Shown here in pieces: positions 8,656-20,272 of a DNA stretch of 64,000 nt (the first letter of the stretch is position 1; each line of letters starts with the position of its first letter). The translations under genes were made by a program, and so were the position numbers. This DNA is from Smallanthus sonchifolius (Eukaryota > Streptophyta > Magnoliopsida > Asterales > Asteraceae). The notes under the pieces are model-generated. The model saw only the letters and a list, made by a program, of their open reading frames with translations. It ran no database searches and was not told the DNA's origin. The stretch lies in contig CM042030.1 in assembly GCA_023525975.1 (NCBI GenBank), positions 29,816,350-29,880,349 on the forward strand, written 5' to 3'.

Positions 8656-10912
8656 ACTCCCGTAGCTTGGACAATCTCTTTACTTCCAAATTCTTTCTGT
8701 CCAACCTCTCCCCAACAGATGGGAGTTATACATTTCCTTCCGTATAACATCTCGTATGGCGGCATGCCAATACTTGCATGATACTTGTTGTTATATGAGA
8801 ATTCTACCAAAGGTAGATGACTATCCCAACTTCCACCAAAGTCAACAATACAAGCACGCAACATATCTTCGAGTGTTTGTATTGTTCTTTCACTTTGTCC
8901 ATCTTTTTGAGGGTGATATGTCGTGCTAATTAATAAATTATTCCCATCTCCTCATGGAACTTCTTCCAGAAACGTGACGTAAAACGTGTGTCTCTGTCAG
9001 ATACAATTGAAACAGGCACTCCATGCCGTGAAACAATTTCTTTAATAAATGCCTCTGCTAACCTTTCTGAAGTATGTCTCACGTATCGGTAAGAAGCGGG
9101 CACTCTTAGTCAGCCTGTCAACTATCACCCATATGGTATCATAACCTTTAGTTGTTTTTGGTAGCTTTGTTATGAAGTCCATGGTGTTATGCTCCCACTT
9201 TCATTCCAAAATATTTAATGGTTGCAATCTGCCATAAGGCTTTTGATGCTCTGCTTTAACTTGAGAACAAGTCAAGCATTTAGCCACATACTTCATGATA
9301 TCGAATTTCATACCGGGCCACCAATAATCTGGGCGCAGATCTTGGTACATTTTTGTAGTACCCGGATGAACTGAATATCGTGACTTATGAGCTTCATCCA
9401 GAATTTTAACTCTGAATTCACCTATATGTGGTATCCACATACGGCCGAATCAATTCTTAACTCCATACTCATTTTCCTCTAAGAATTTCTCTTGTCCAGC
9501 CATTCTTTCCTTTTTAACATTCTCTGTTTTCAATGCTTCTTTCTGGACATTTTGGAGTTGAGTCATAAAGCAAGGAGTTACAACTAACTTATATGACTTC
9601 ACCCTGATAGGAGGATGTTTTTTCTTACGACTTAGAGCATCTGCCAATACATTGGCTTTCCCTGGGTGATATAAGATTTCACAATCATAATCCTTTATCA
9701 GCTCTAACCACCTTCGCTGCCTCATGTTAAGATCTTTTTGCTCAAAGAAATACTTTAAGCTTTTATGATCTGTGTAGATTGTGCACTTAACTCCATACAT
9801 TTAGTGTCTCCATATTTTAAGTGCAAATACGACAACAACTAATTCTAAATCATGAGTCGGGTAGTTAGCTTCATGGGGTTTGTGTTGTCGTGAAGCGTAG
9901 GCTATAACCTTGACTCTCTACATTAACACACACCCCAGTCCCTGATATGAAGCATCAGAGTAAACTACCAGATCCTCTGTCCCTTCTGGTAAAGATAATA
10001 CCGGGGCCTGAGTCAATTTCTCCTTTCGCTTTTGAAAAGTGTTATCTTGCTCTGCTCCCCATAGAAACTTTGTCTCTTTCTTCGTGAGTTTTGTTAATGG
10101 GGTTGCGATCTTGAAGAAATCTTGAATAAATCTTCTATAGTAACCGACCAATCCTAAGAAACTATGAATCTCTGTAGGTGTCTTTCACAGGTTCCTTTTC
10201 ATTACAGTTTCTATATTTGAAGGATCCACAAGAATTCCTTCTGTGTTTATCACATGACCCAAGAACTGAACTTCTCGGAGCCAAAATGCACACTTTGAAA
10301 ATTTTGCATACAATTTTTCCCTTCTAAGTGTTTCTAGCACTTCCTTGAGATGACATGCATGATCTCCTTCATTCTTTGAGTAGATTAGAATATCATCAAT
10401 GAACACGATCATGGATCGGTCCAACATTGGTCAACAAACCCTATTCATGAGGTCCATGAATGCAGCAGGGGCATTAGTCAAACCAAATGACATTACTAAG
10501 AACTTATAATGTCCATATCTCTTACGAAATGCCGTCTTTGGAATATCTTCGTCTCTTACCTTCAACAGATGATAACCTGATCTTAGATCGATTTTGGAAA
10601 ACCAGCTTGCTCCTTGAAATTGATCGAATATGTCATCGATCCTTGGTAACGGGTATCTGTTCTTGATAGTAAGCTTGTTCAACTCTCTGTAGTCTATGCA
10701 CATCCGCATACTACCATCCTTCTTCTTCATAAAAAGAATCAGAGCACCCCAAGGCGAGATACTCAGTCTGATGAAACCTTTGTCTAACAACTCTTGCAAT
10801 TGTTACATTAGTTCCTTCATAACTGATGGAGCTAATGGATACGATGCCTTCGCTACAGGTTTAGCACCAGGAACTATGTCGATTCGAAACTCCACTTCTC
10901 TTTTTAGGAGGT
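8656..10912 (-). pseudogene. pol (RT-RNase H-integrase) of reversed Ty3 element I
   Basis: Minus-strand frames spell a Ty3/gypsy pol in order: the RIDIVPGAKPVAKA motif before RT; RT with YRELNKLTIKNRYPLPRIDD and catalytic FIDDIL near 10400; RNase H with YSDAS, TDHKSLKYFF and ADALSRKK; integrase zinc finger (HPGTTKMY...CLTCSQVKAEH) at about 9250-9400; and the D,D-E core. The C-terminus is lost at the junction with LTR B near 8655. Stops and frameshifts near 10800, 10430, 10184, 9917, 9800 and 9445 make it dead. It is separated from its gag-protease by the hAT element. Confidence 0.85.
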
Positions 10913-10920
10913 ATTCCTGG
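10913..10920 (+). repeat. left 8 bp target-site duplication of the hAT element
   Basis: ATTCCTGG here and ATTCCTTG at 11749-11756 flank 10921-11748. An 8 bp TSD is the hAT signature; one base differs. Confidence 0.7.
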
Positions 10921-11748
10921 TCGGGGTATTCAAAACCGGATATCCGAAAATTTCGGATAGTGGATTTTACTATCCGAATCCGTATCCGAAATTTCGGATA
11001 TCTGAAATTCGGATATCCAAAATTTTGGATACGGATTCGGATAGTAATTCGGATATCCAAAATCTGTAAAAGTTACAAACTGGGAACCCTAAATCAAACT
11101 TTAAAACAGAAAATTACCTTTAAAAAATGGCATCAAATTTACTTAATACCCTAAGCACATAAAGTGCAAACCGTAAATCAAACAGCTAATTAGTAATTAG
11201 CTTTTAATCGGACATTTGAAACAACAAATTAGATATTACCTTTAACTCGTGGATTTGAGAAGCGTGGAGGTGGTCGGATTTGGCGAAACTCGGCGGAAGT
11301 CAGCCACAGTCCTCAGCGTCTTCTCCACTAACGGTTTGAAGAAGTGGTGGTGGCGGCGGCGACAGGAGGTCTGAGTAGGTCTAAGGTCGCGTCCGCTGGT
11401 GGAGAAGCCGGTGGGTGCGGTTGGAACGGAGATGGTGGCCTGTTGGATTGGAATCGGGAAAGGAGATGGTAGCGTGGAGTAGTTGGAACGAAGATGGGGG
11501 CTGAGAAATTTGGGAATATAGGATTTCAAAATGTGAATAAAACAATAATAGGGTTTTTAAAACAGTTTATTTTTTAATTAAAATTAAAAATAAAATAATT
11601 TAATTGTAAAAATTCGGATATTCGGATATCCGAAGTATCCGAAAATTTTGAAAATCACTATCCAAATCCGAATCCGAAAATTCGGAAATTTCGGGTTCAG
11701 AATTTCGGATAATTTGGGTTCGGATTCGGATATTTTTGAACACCCCTA
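10921..11748. mobile_element. non-autonomous hAT-type DNA element in pol of element I
   Basis: This 828 bp element lies between 8 bp duplications. Terminal inverted repeats are TCGGGGTATTCAAAA at the left and, reversed, TAGGGGTGTTCAAAA at the right. Subterminal regions are packed with CGGATATCCGAA-type palindromes (10933-11060 and 11615-11735). It has no transposase. The pol frame of element I reads on either side of it, so the insertion is later than the retrotransposon. The core near 11240-11500 is GC-rich, unlike its surroundings. Confidence 0.8.
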
Positions 11749-11756
11749 ATTCCTTG

Positions 11757-13478
11757 TAATTTTTCTTAGCTTGACTCACTGCCTTGACTCATAAATTTCT
11801 TAGCTTTCATCATAGAAATGATCCTAATGGCTGACCTTATTTTATCGTTGTGGATTGTAATCCAGTTGCCGTTAGGAGTCTGTATCTGAACTGCTTTCTG
11901 GTTGCAAATGATCTGGGCATCATTTGCTGCCAACCAGTCCATTCCTAAGACTACATTAAACCCCTTGAGGATCATACGAAATAGTCTAACGGGAAGTTTG
12001 TGTCCTTCGAGATTGATGAAGCAATCTTGAATGACTTCTGCCACTTTCATTGTCTTTCCAATAGCTGTTTCTACTTCAAAGGTTTCACTTAGTCTTACAA
12101 TAGGTCTAGCTAACAATGGGTAGAAATATAAGGACACGAAACTTGTACTAGCTCCTGAGTCGAACAACAAAGTAGCAGGTACGTTATTAACGAGAAATGT
12201 AACTGATACTATGTTAGGTAATGCTTTTGCTTCTTCTGTTGTCAATGTGTAGGCCCTACTCTTGGCCTTTGGGGCTTCCGTTTCCTTTCCATCCTTAATT
12301 AACACTGGTGCTGAAATCTTCAGGGTTGGGCATTCCGTATTTCGGTGTTCGAGTTCTCCACACTTGTAGCAACTCATTCCTGACTTACTTGGGCAATTAG
12401 TGGCCATATGCCCAGTCTTACCACAACTGTAGCAAGTATTTGTTCCATACTTGCATTCTCCAGTATGTAGTTTGCCACATTTGGGGCATTTATTGAAGCC
12501 ACCACTTTGTCCCTGCCTCTTTCCTTCTCCTTCTCCATTATTCTTGTTCTGATTTTTAGAAATGTCAGACCATTTTCTCTTTGATTCCATAGGGCGGGAA
12601 CCGAATACTTCATCGTACATTGTCGAAGCAAGTTGCAAGGCAGATCGATAAGTCTTTAGGTCTAAAGTCTTTACTAATCTCCGTATATCAGATGGTAAAC
12701 CTGACACGTATTGCTTGATGGGTACATATTCAGGGGTTATCAGATGGGGTACCAAGCGAGCCATTCTATTAATCTTAGTAGCATACTCTCCGTGAGTCAT
12801 ACTACCAGCCTCTAGTCTAAGAAAATCTCTCTCGAGTTTGTCCATCTCATTATTTGGACAAAAATCCTCTCTCAACAACTTTTTCAATTCTTCCCAGGTC
12901 ATTCGGTCAATAGCCTTTTCACCCATAGCTATGACCAGTTTCTCCCACCAACACAGAGCTTCTAAAACAAACGAGTGGGCTGCATACTTAACTTTTTGAT
13001 CATCTCTGGATTCACAAATTTTGATCACTACTTCTATCTCTCTTATCCATTGATGAGTAACAATGGCATCCTTTGTTCCTTCGAACTTCGGAGGGTTCCC
13101 GTCTTTGAATGCCTTGTAAGGACATCCCTTCTTTCCTTTCTTAAGAGGCTTTACCTCATATTAATCATGAGCTTCATAATCAAAATCATCTTCACCTTCA
13201 TCACCTGGATTATTAATTTCTTTTGCCGGTTGAGTCTCATCTTTCTGATTCCTATTCTCTTCTAGGCTTATCAATAGAATTGGTAAAGTCATATCTAATG
13301 CCTTTGCTACAACCATGTCTACAATATTTTTAAGTTGTGGATCTATCACAGGCTCTTCTACCCTTTCCTCTCTCTACATGTTCTACCTCTGGTTCAGCAT
13401 TGCGGTAGACCGCGTTTGCCTTCTAGGAGTATTGGGATTAACCCTTCCTCCTTTTCTGCCTCTACTTTTACCAACCAT
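11757..13478 (-). pseudogene. gag-protease of reversed Ty3 element I
   Basis: Start chosen at the minus-strand ATG at 13478 (MVGKSRGRKGG), since coding similarity continues upstream of the later Met codons. In-frame stops occur near 13390 and at 13161. Then comes a long frame with the capsid (LCWWEKLV, TWEELKKLLREDFCP, FLRLEAGSMTHGEYATKINRMARLVPHL). Cysteine-rich knuckles follow: CPKCGKLHTGEC, CYSCGKTGHMATNC, and CYKCGELEHRNTEC. The aspartic protease has LLFDSGASTSFVS and ends FNVVLGMDWLAAND. The frame would have continued into RT but is broken by the hAT insertion. Confidence 0.85.
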
Positions 13479-13785
13479 TTTCTACAAAAGATATGGAGTG
13501 TTTTAGTATTTGCATGATGGATTGATAGCTACAACACAAGTGTATTGTAAACATTAATAAATGTGGCCACGAAGAAATTAATCACTTACGCCACTTTCGG
13601 TGCTCTAGTTATCCTTCTACCATGTTCCTAATAAATATCCCTACCTTTTTCCTTTCTCTATCCTTGGCATTAGGCTATCTTGATTGGCATCTCTGCTGGC
13701 ATTCTTACTATCCCTTAATCTTATTTTAAGTCTAGATACTTAGACAAGTATCCACATCTCTCAAACTATAGCTCTGAGACTAACT
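13479..13785 (-). other. leader and degenerate primer-binding site of element I
   Basis: On the minus strand the sequence after the LTR end is gttagtcTCAGAGCtatag (13771-13785). This is a decayed form of the TGGTATCAGAGC site for the initiator methionine tRNA. No gene lies between it and gag. Confidence 0.5.
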
Positions 13786-14032
13786 TGTGACACCCACATC
13801 CCAGATCACCTGAGATGCTGGCCACTTGTTGGATTTACTCATGAACACATAGTGAGAAGAGATCATACACAACGGAAGACTTTAAAATACTATTTTATAT
13901 CATAACTTTGTCTATTCTAATGCCAGTTCACCAAAGGATGGTAGATAGCCTGCCAGATGCTCTACTCTAGCCCCTTGCCTTGGATGCAAGAGGCTAAATC
14001 TTTACCTGACACACATGCGTAAACATATGTCA
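13786..14032 (-). mobile_element. 5' LTR of element I, end part
   Basis: Minus-strand LTR ending in GGGTGTCACA at 13786. Element D is inserted at 14032. The LTR continues at 23978 after the TSD. Confidence 0.6.
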
Positions 14033-14235
14033 TGTAACATTTCTGATTTTCATCATGTAATCGTTTAATTTCAATAAACAAACACATTTCAGTTTCGATT
14101 CGTGTACAAACAAACTACGATGCAGTTACATATACAAACTATTCTATTACAATAACAAATTAAACAAAAACACCATTATCTCACAAGCCCCGAGGACCAA
14201 AACTGACAAAACTCAAAAACTACAAAACTAGGCAA

Positions 14236-14292
14236 GCACGGTCGCGCCAGCAGACCTAAGCACGGTCGCGCCTAAAGTAGGCACGGTCGCGC
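14236..14292 (+). repeat. upstream palindrome cluster of 5' LTR D
   Basis: Three units of the GCACGGTCGCGC type lie at 14236-14248, 14260-14272 and 14281-14292, with centres 20-24 bp apart. The 3' LTR has four units here. Confidence 0.85.
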
Positions 14293-14911
14293 TGATGAAC
14301 CCACTTGACTCTGCAGAAGTCAAATCATACCATACCCGCTGAATTCGCGAAATTTAAAAAGGAGAAAAGCCGGTCTTCGCGCGTCAGACCATACTCCACT
14401 GAATTCCGTCTGAAACACGCATCAAATGTCGTCCAATTTGCACAATTTTTTTTTTAATCCCATTCACACCACAACCGAGTCTCTCGAATTCGTGGATATA
14501 AAGCAACTTGCACGATTTCTACGCCTTCATATAAGCCCACTCAGTCTCCCAAAACTCTCGTTCGACGCTCAAACAGTCTCTGGAGTCCAATCGATCGCCA
14601 AGAAGCTCGACTCTTTGACCCGTAGCCGACTGCATTAATTTGCCCATTATTAACGAGTAAGTAACACTTCCTTAGCTTCGTATCTACCCCTAGGATGAAA
14701 GCCCTGTACTAAATCGTAATTATATCACACAATCAATTCGATTTTTAACCAAAGAGCCGAAAACTAAACTTTTACTCAAACTACCACTTAAACACGATAT
14801 AAATACAATCAAACTATGTAGATACATTTGCAAGCACCTAATCTATGAAAGCCCTAAGAATACAGAAGCATTTATTATAAGAATCGATCGAATTGTGTCT
14901 GAAAAAGACCC

Positions 14912-15175
14912 GACACGGTCGCGCTCATCACTGAGCGCGGTCGTGCCTGACCAAGCACAATCGTGCCCCAGGTGTAGCCCGGTCGTGCTTACCGAGCAAA
15001 CAAGTCTTGATCAAAAACAAAAACTAGACGCGGTCGTGCCAGATACGAGCACGGTCGTGCTCTATGTCCAGAACCTATGAAGTACCTTCTGACTCGACCA
15101 CGGGCGCGTTTCAGACCACCACGGTCACGCCCGACAACGAGCGCGGTCGTGCCCTACTTGAGCACGGTCGTGCTC
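14912..15175 (+). repeat. downstream palindrome cluster of 5' LTR D
   Basis: About ten units fit the form G(C)xCGgtCGyGC, in runs with 20-22.5 bp centre spacing (for example centres near 14918, 14940, 14960, 14982; 15033, 15054; 15103, 15124, 15146, 15167). Perfect units are GAGCACG/CGTGCTC at 15047-15062 and 15160-15175. Others carry one mismatch or a G-T pair. Confidence 0.85.
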
Positions 15176-16341
15176 CTTGACCAGAATCAATTATTTTTCT
15201 GTTTTAAAGTCTATTTAACATATTTTAGCAAAAAATTTAAAATGTAATTATAAAAGTTACGTTATAAAATCCCAAGACCCGGGAATCATTTATAAACCAA
15301 ATCTTTGATTTAGAAATTTAAAACGATTAATTCTCGATAGTTTCAAAACCGATGAAATCATGAGTTTATATAATCATTTTTCTAAAACTATTTATACAAA
15401 TATATATTTTGATTTAAACAAATATCGTTTATTTAGATTTTATTTAAATAAATATATATCGCTACTAATTTATTATTCCAAAACCAACCCTAAACACACA
15501 AACCACCAACGAACCCACTTTGGACACAAAATAACTCAAACAGTGACACGTGTTATACCCTCATTCGATAGGTCAAACGTAGCGACCTACAACACGCTTG
15601 GTATTTTTGTTGATCTGTGCAAACTACACGCTCCAACACAAGTGAGTTACATAGCCCCTCTTTTACTCTATTTACAAACTTTTGGGGTGGAACATGCGTT
15701 CTATTTACTATGTTTACAAACTACACAATATACAATTCCACCCTACAATCATGTGTTACAATTTTGAGCTTTGTGCTTGAGTACTAGGTGTGTAGACCAA
15801 CACGCAGTTTGCTATTCACGTGCGATCATTAACTATTTTATAGCCTACAGTAAACAGTGATAGATCTATTGAGTCTGACAAACCCACCCAGGTAGGGTGA
15901 CTGTTACTGCCAACACGCGTTTGTTTTGCATGCTAGTTACAAAGGTTTGATTGTACTACCAGGTCACACGATGGTATCTCTCCATAAATGCCTTAATTGC
16001 CATGTTTGTATGAATTGTATGCACACGACACTATATTCTATTACATGACACGAAAACCTATGTATTCTCACCAACTTTTTAGTTGACTTTGTTTTTAACC
16101 ATGTTTCAGGTGACAATGTTTGAAGTATTACAAGCTGCTACATATAGGATTTGGACCTAGCAATTAATCTAAACTATTTATATTTTGTAATCGCTACATT
16201 TGGTTCTTGTATGGTATGAACTTGCTACGTGTAATGAAAATGAATGTTTAAATTATTCAAACTTTAGCAACCATGATCTATGAACAGTCTGCACAACTTC
16301 ACGCCCCGAAGTTTTCCGCCGTCGGTTGGGGTGTGACAGAT

Positions 16342-16354
16342 TGGTATCAGAGCC
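16342..16354 (+). other. primer-binding site of element D
   Basis: TGGTATCAGAGCC, complementary to the 3' end of initiator methionine tRNA, begins 4 bp after the LTR end. Confidence 0.9.
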
Positions 16355-17033
16355 TTGGTTATAGGGAATTAGGTTATTAGACACCATTGACCTAGACTAT
16401 AACTTTAGGACACCCAACAATGCCATGCTACATGTTTTATGTGATACGTGCTATTTGCTATATGTCACATGCTTTATGTGTTAGTTATTTGATACTTAAA
16501 ATGTTTAGACTACATGACTTAATAAGCATGCGTAAATAATAAATTAAATAAATCGTATCCATACCCGCATCCTAAGCCGCATATCCTCCTTAACTGCTTC
16601 TATGTCATCATCGCCATAACTTGTGGAAAAACTCATACTCGTAGACATTAGTCTATCAAAAATATTTTTATATACCCGTTAAGGTTTTAGACTCTGTTAA
16701 TTATTAAAGGACATGTGTAATCTGGAAGGGTGACACCTGTATTCTGGGTTTTCTGTCTAGGAAAGCATTTCATATAAATCCCAATCAACCGAGGGATCCG
16801 TATGCTTTCCTGGGAATTCCCGGGATGAGTGTTTACCTATAGGCTAAAGCACGTCTCCTTTAAAATTATATAAGTCTAATTAACCTTAATATGTCATTGT
16901 GTTCAAGTAGAAATGTGATTACTAGAAAACAATCCGAACTATGAAATAAATGTGTTATTTTTCCTCCTATCCTAAATTTCAACGGATTTTTATAAATTCT
17001 CACAACACTTTTGTATCATTCTCTTTTTATAGA
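16355..17033 (+). other. leader of element D with conserved stem-loop
   Basis: No gene is present. At 16759-16768 and 16802-16811 the arms AGGAAAGCAT and ATGCTTTCCT form a 10 bp stem around a 33-nt loop holding cccaatcaaccgaggg. This is followed by the palindrome GGGAATTCCC (16812-16821). Element F keeps the same structure in its leader (43421-43483). It is a candidate RNA packaging or dimerisation signal. Confidence 0.7.
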
Positions 17034-17927
17034 ATGCCTCCTCGTTGTAACATCAACCGCAACAACACCGACAACGCCAACAATAGCACCAACACCAATA
17101 CCGGCAATGGCAACAACAACAATAATACCGACCTTGCTGCTCTCCTCACTCAGCTAGTAACTCAACTAACTCAAGCCAATAGCAACAACAATGGGAACGC
17201 CAGTGGTAGTGCTAATACTGGTAGTGGCGGTGGTGCCAACCCGCCACAATGTACCTTCAAGCATTTCAACTCTTGCAATCCCCTGAAATTTTATGGTACC
17301 GAAGGAGCCACGGGACTCCTTCAATGGTTCGAAAATATTGAGGGCACCTTCCTCAATAGTGACTGTCCGGACAATCTGCGTGTTCGCCATGCCACTAGTG
17401 TCTTTCAAAAACGGGCACTAACCTGGTGGAATGGGGAAAAGAGAACAAGGGGAGTAGAAGTAGCAATGGCTCTGCCATGGGATGAGCTGAAAAGGATCAT
17501 GACCGAGGAATTCTGTCCTCGAAATGAGATGAAGAAACTGGAAGCGGAATTTTGGGATCTTACCCAAGATAGCGGTGAAAGCTTGGCGTACACCAACCGT
17601 TTTCACGAACTGAGCATGCTGGTACCTCACATGGTTACACCTTTGTCTAGGTGTATTGAAAAATATATCGGTGGCCTACCGAGACAAATCCAGGACACTG
17701 TTCTGGGAAGAAATCCTGCAAACCTAGAAGATGCTATTCGTCTAGCTGCCACACTGACCGATAATCACGTTAAAGCAGGTACTCTTACCAAAAAGGGGGC
17801 CAAGAAAGTTTGTGACACCACAACTCCTCCTACTCATGTCAAAGAAGTTCAAAACGAACAGTATCGAAACACCAGGAAGAGAAAGGCGAAACATTTTGCA
17901 GTAGTCACTCCGGCCGCCCCCAATTAA
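17034..17927 (+). pseudogene. gag (capsid) of element D
   Basis: Start chosen at ATG 17034 (MPPRCNINRNN), because element F starts MPPRC at the same place; the longer frame upstream is leader. Asn/Thr/Gly-rich N-terminus, then retrotransposon gag core: FKHFNSCNPLKFYGTEGATGLLQWF, RHATSVFQKRALTWWNGEKRT, PWDELKRIMTEEFCPRNEMKKLEAEF, YTNRFHELSMLVPHMVTP, RCIEKYIGGLPRQIQDTV. The frame ends at TAA 17925-17927. The homologous frame of F reads on, so a frameshift near 17915-17930 cuts the zinc-knuckle part off. Confidence 0.9.
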
Positions 17928-18560
17928 TCAAGTTGCACCCTTGGCTCAAAATCCAGCCAAGAAAGCTTATGGAGGTACCTACCCACTCTGCAACAACTGC
18001 AACTATCATCACCCATAAACTATCCCATGTCGCAATTGCAATCATTGTGGGAAACTTGGCCATACGGCCAATATCTACCGACAAAAGGCACTTACTACTC
18101 AAGCCAACCCGGTTAATCAACCCGGAGCTAATCAAGTGGTTCCAATCAATGCAAAGGGACGGGCTTGCTTTGAATGTGGCAACCCGAACCACTTCCGAAA
18201 CCAATGTCCAAAACTTGTGAACAATAATCAGGACGGAGCTCGTGGACGTGCTTTCAACATCAACGCCAATGAAGCTCAATCCAACGATCATGTGGTCAAC
18301 GTTACGTTTCTTGTAAATAAACAATTTGCATTTATACTATTTGATACCGGGGGCGATAAGAGTTTTGTGTCACTTAACTTTGAACCTTTACTTGCAAAAA
18401 CACGATCCAAACTCGAGAAAACCTTCACCGTTGAAGTAGCGGATGGAAACTCCATCACTATTGACTCCATCATTCATGACTGCTCACTAGAACTCAATGG
18501 TCACACGTTTCCAGTCAACCTTATACCAATGCCGTTGGGAAGCTTTGACGATCATCGGCA
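17928..18560 (+). pseudogene. zinc knuckles and protease of element D
   Basis: In another frame the gag continues: CNNCNYHHP, an in-frame TAA near 18016, then CNHCGKLGHTANIYR and CFECGNPNHFRNQC. In the first CCHC knuckle the last Cys is Tyr, where F has Cys. The aspartic protease follows with ILFDTGGDKSFVS near 18335 and IDSIIHDCSLELNGHTFPV. F has DTGA, so the second Gly is unusual. The frame breaks at about 18553, just before the GMDWL motif, which is in the pol frame. Confidence 0.85.
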
Positions 18561-20272
18561 TGGATTGGTTATCTAAAAACCATGCCGATGTCATGTGCTT
18601 TGAAAAGTACATCCGAGTACCTCTTCCACCGGGAGACATATTGAAAGTCTTTGGCGAGAAACCTTGCAAAGGACTCAAACTGATGTCATGCATAACTGCC
18701 CAGAAATACATTCGAAAGAAGTGCATGGTTTTCCTAGCTCATGTGATTCAAAAAGAAGACAAGGAGAGAAGAATAGAAGATATTCCCGTCATTCGGGAGT
18801 TTCCCGAAGTCTTTCCCGACGACTTACCCGGTCTTCCACCTGTTCGGGAAGTAAAGTTTCGAATCGATCTTATACCCGGAGCAAACCCTGTGGCTAAAGC
18901 TCCATACCGGCTTGCACCTTCCGAATTGCAAGAACTTGCAAGTCAACTTCAAGAACTCGCTGACAAAGGTTTCATACGGCCAAGTCATTCACCATGGGAT
19001 GCACCGGTCTTGTTTGTTAAAAAGAAGGATGGTTCATTCCGCATGTGTATTGACTATCGAGAGCTCAACAAGCTTACAATCAAAAACCGCTACCCGTTAC
19101 CTAGGATTGACGACCTCTTCGATCAACTACAAGGTTCTACTTGTTTCTCGAAGATTGATCTTCGATCTGGTTATCACCAACTGCGTGTCCGAGAAGAAGA
19201 TATTCCAAAGACCGCCTTCCGAACAAGATATGGTCATTACGAGTTCACGGTTATGCCTTTTGGGTTGACCAATGCACCTGCTGTCTTTATGGATCTCATG
19301 AACCGCATGTGCAAACCATACCTTGACAAATTCGTGATCGTTTTCATCGATGACATCTTGATCTATTCCAAGACTGAGGAAGAACATGAACAGCACCTTA
19401 GACTGATTTTGGATCTCCTGAGAACCGAACAATTATACGCCAAGTTATCCAAATGTGAATTTTGGCTAAAGGTGGTTCAATTTTTGGGTCATGTTGTCAA
19501 TAAAAAGGGAATACATGTCGACCCTGCCAAGATCGAAGCTGTCAAGAATTGGAATGCTCCTCAAACCCCTACCGAGGTTCGTTCGTTCCTTGGTTTAGCG
19601 GGTTATTACCGAAGATTCATTTCTAACTTCTCCAAGATTGCTGTTCCCCTCACCGCCTTGACGCATAAAGGTAAACCTTATGAATGGGGGCCGAAACAAG
19701 AAGAAGCTTTCCAAATTCTTAAACAGAAGTTATGTGATGCTCCTATTCTGACTCTTCCCGAAGGAAACGATGACCTAGTCGTCTACTGTGATGCCTCTAA
19801 CCTAGGCCTTGGTTGTGTTCTCATGCAACGAGGCAAGGTAATCGCTTATGCATCGAGGCAACTCAAGATCCATGAAAAGAACTATACGACGCACGATCTG
19901 GAGCTAGGTGCAGTCATATTTGTCTTGAAGATTTGGAGACATTATCTATATGGCACGAAATGTGTGGTATTTACCGACCACAAAAGCCTCCAACACATCT
20001 TCAATCAAAAAGAACTCAACATGAGGCAACGACGTTGGGTTGAACTCCTCAATGATTACGATTGCGAGATTCGTTATCATCCCGGCAAGGCAAACGTAGT
20101 AGCCGATGCGCTGAGCCGTAAAGAACGTGTCATGCTCCAAAGTGTCAAGATTCATTCCGACATTCAAACCCGTATTCTAGCAGCTCAACACGTCTCGATT
20201 TCCGAGGGCAATATGTATGAGGAAATGTCGTGTGGTGCTGAATTCCAACTAGAGACTAAAAACAATGGCTAG
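18554..20272 (+). pseudogene. reverse transcriptase-RNase H of element D
   Basis: Frame opening with IIGMDWLSKNHADV. The linker IPVIREFPEVFPDDLPGLPP leads to RT: RMCIDYRELNKLTIKNRYPLPRIDD, the DLRSGYHQLRVREEDIPKTAF box, and active-site VFIDDILIYSK near 19345. The thumb has FLGHVVNKKGIHVDP and FLGLAGYYRRFI. RNase H carries the acidic residues in VVYCDASNLGLGCVLMQ, HDLELGAVIF, VFTDHKSLQHIF and NVVADALSRKE. Stop TAG at 20270-20272 separates it from integrase, which continues in the same frame. Confidence 0.92.

Larger units (their letters stand above)
14033..16338 (+). mobile_element. 5' LTR of element D
   Basis: This 2306 bp LTR is TG...CA with two clusters of palindromes (14236-14292 and 14912-15175). 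A candidate TATA (TATAAATAC, 14798-14806) lies between them. A splice-donor-like CAAGTGAGTTACATAGCCCC lies at 15638-15658 and an acceptor-like run ending TTTCAG at 16109. The terminal stem next to the PBS is damaged here (CCGAAG instead of the CCGACG of the 3' LTR). Short ORFs inside are not supported. Confidence 0.9.

Noticed and set aside
10803..11154. ORFs of 85 and 152 residues rich in RIRI/FGYP words
   Set aside because: They are translations of the CGGATATCC subterminal repeats of the hAT element.
14912..15175. ORFs over the GCACGGTCGTGC cluster as a repeat protein
   Set aside because: The frame only reflects the repeat period; it is not kept between clusters and lies inside an LTR.
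15360..15767. 135-residue ORF present in both LTRs of element D (also 22994-23401)
   Set aside because: Conserved only because the LTRs are copies; no motif, low-complexity composition, and it spans the putative splice-donor motif.
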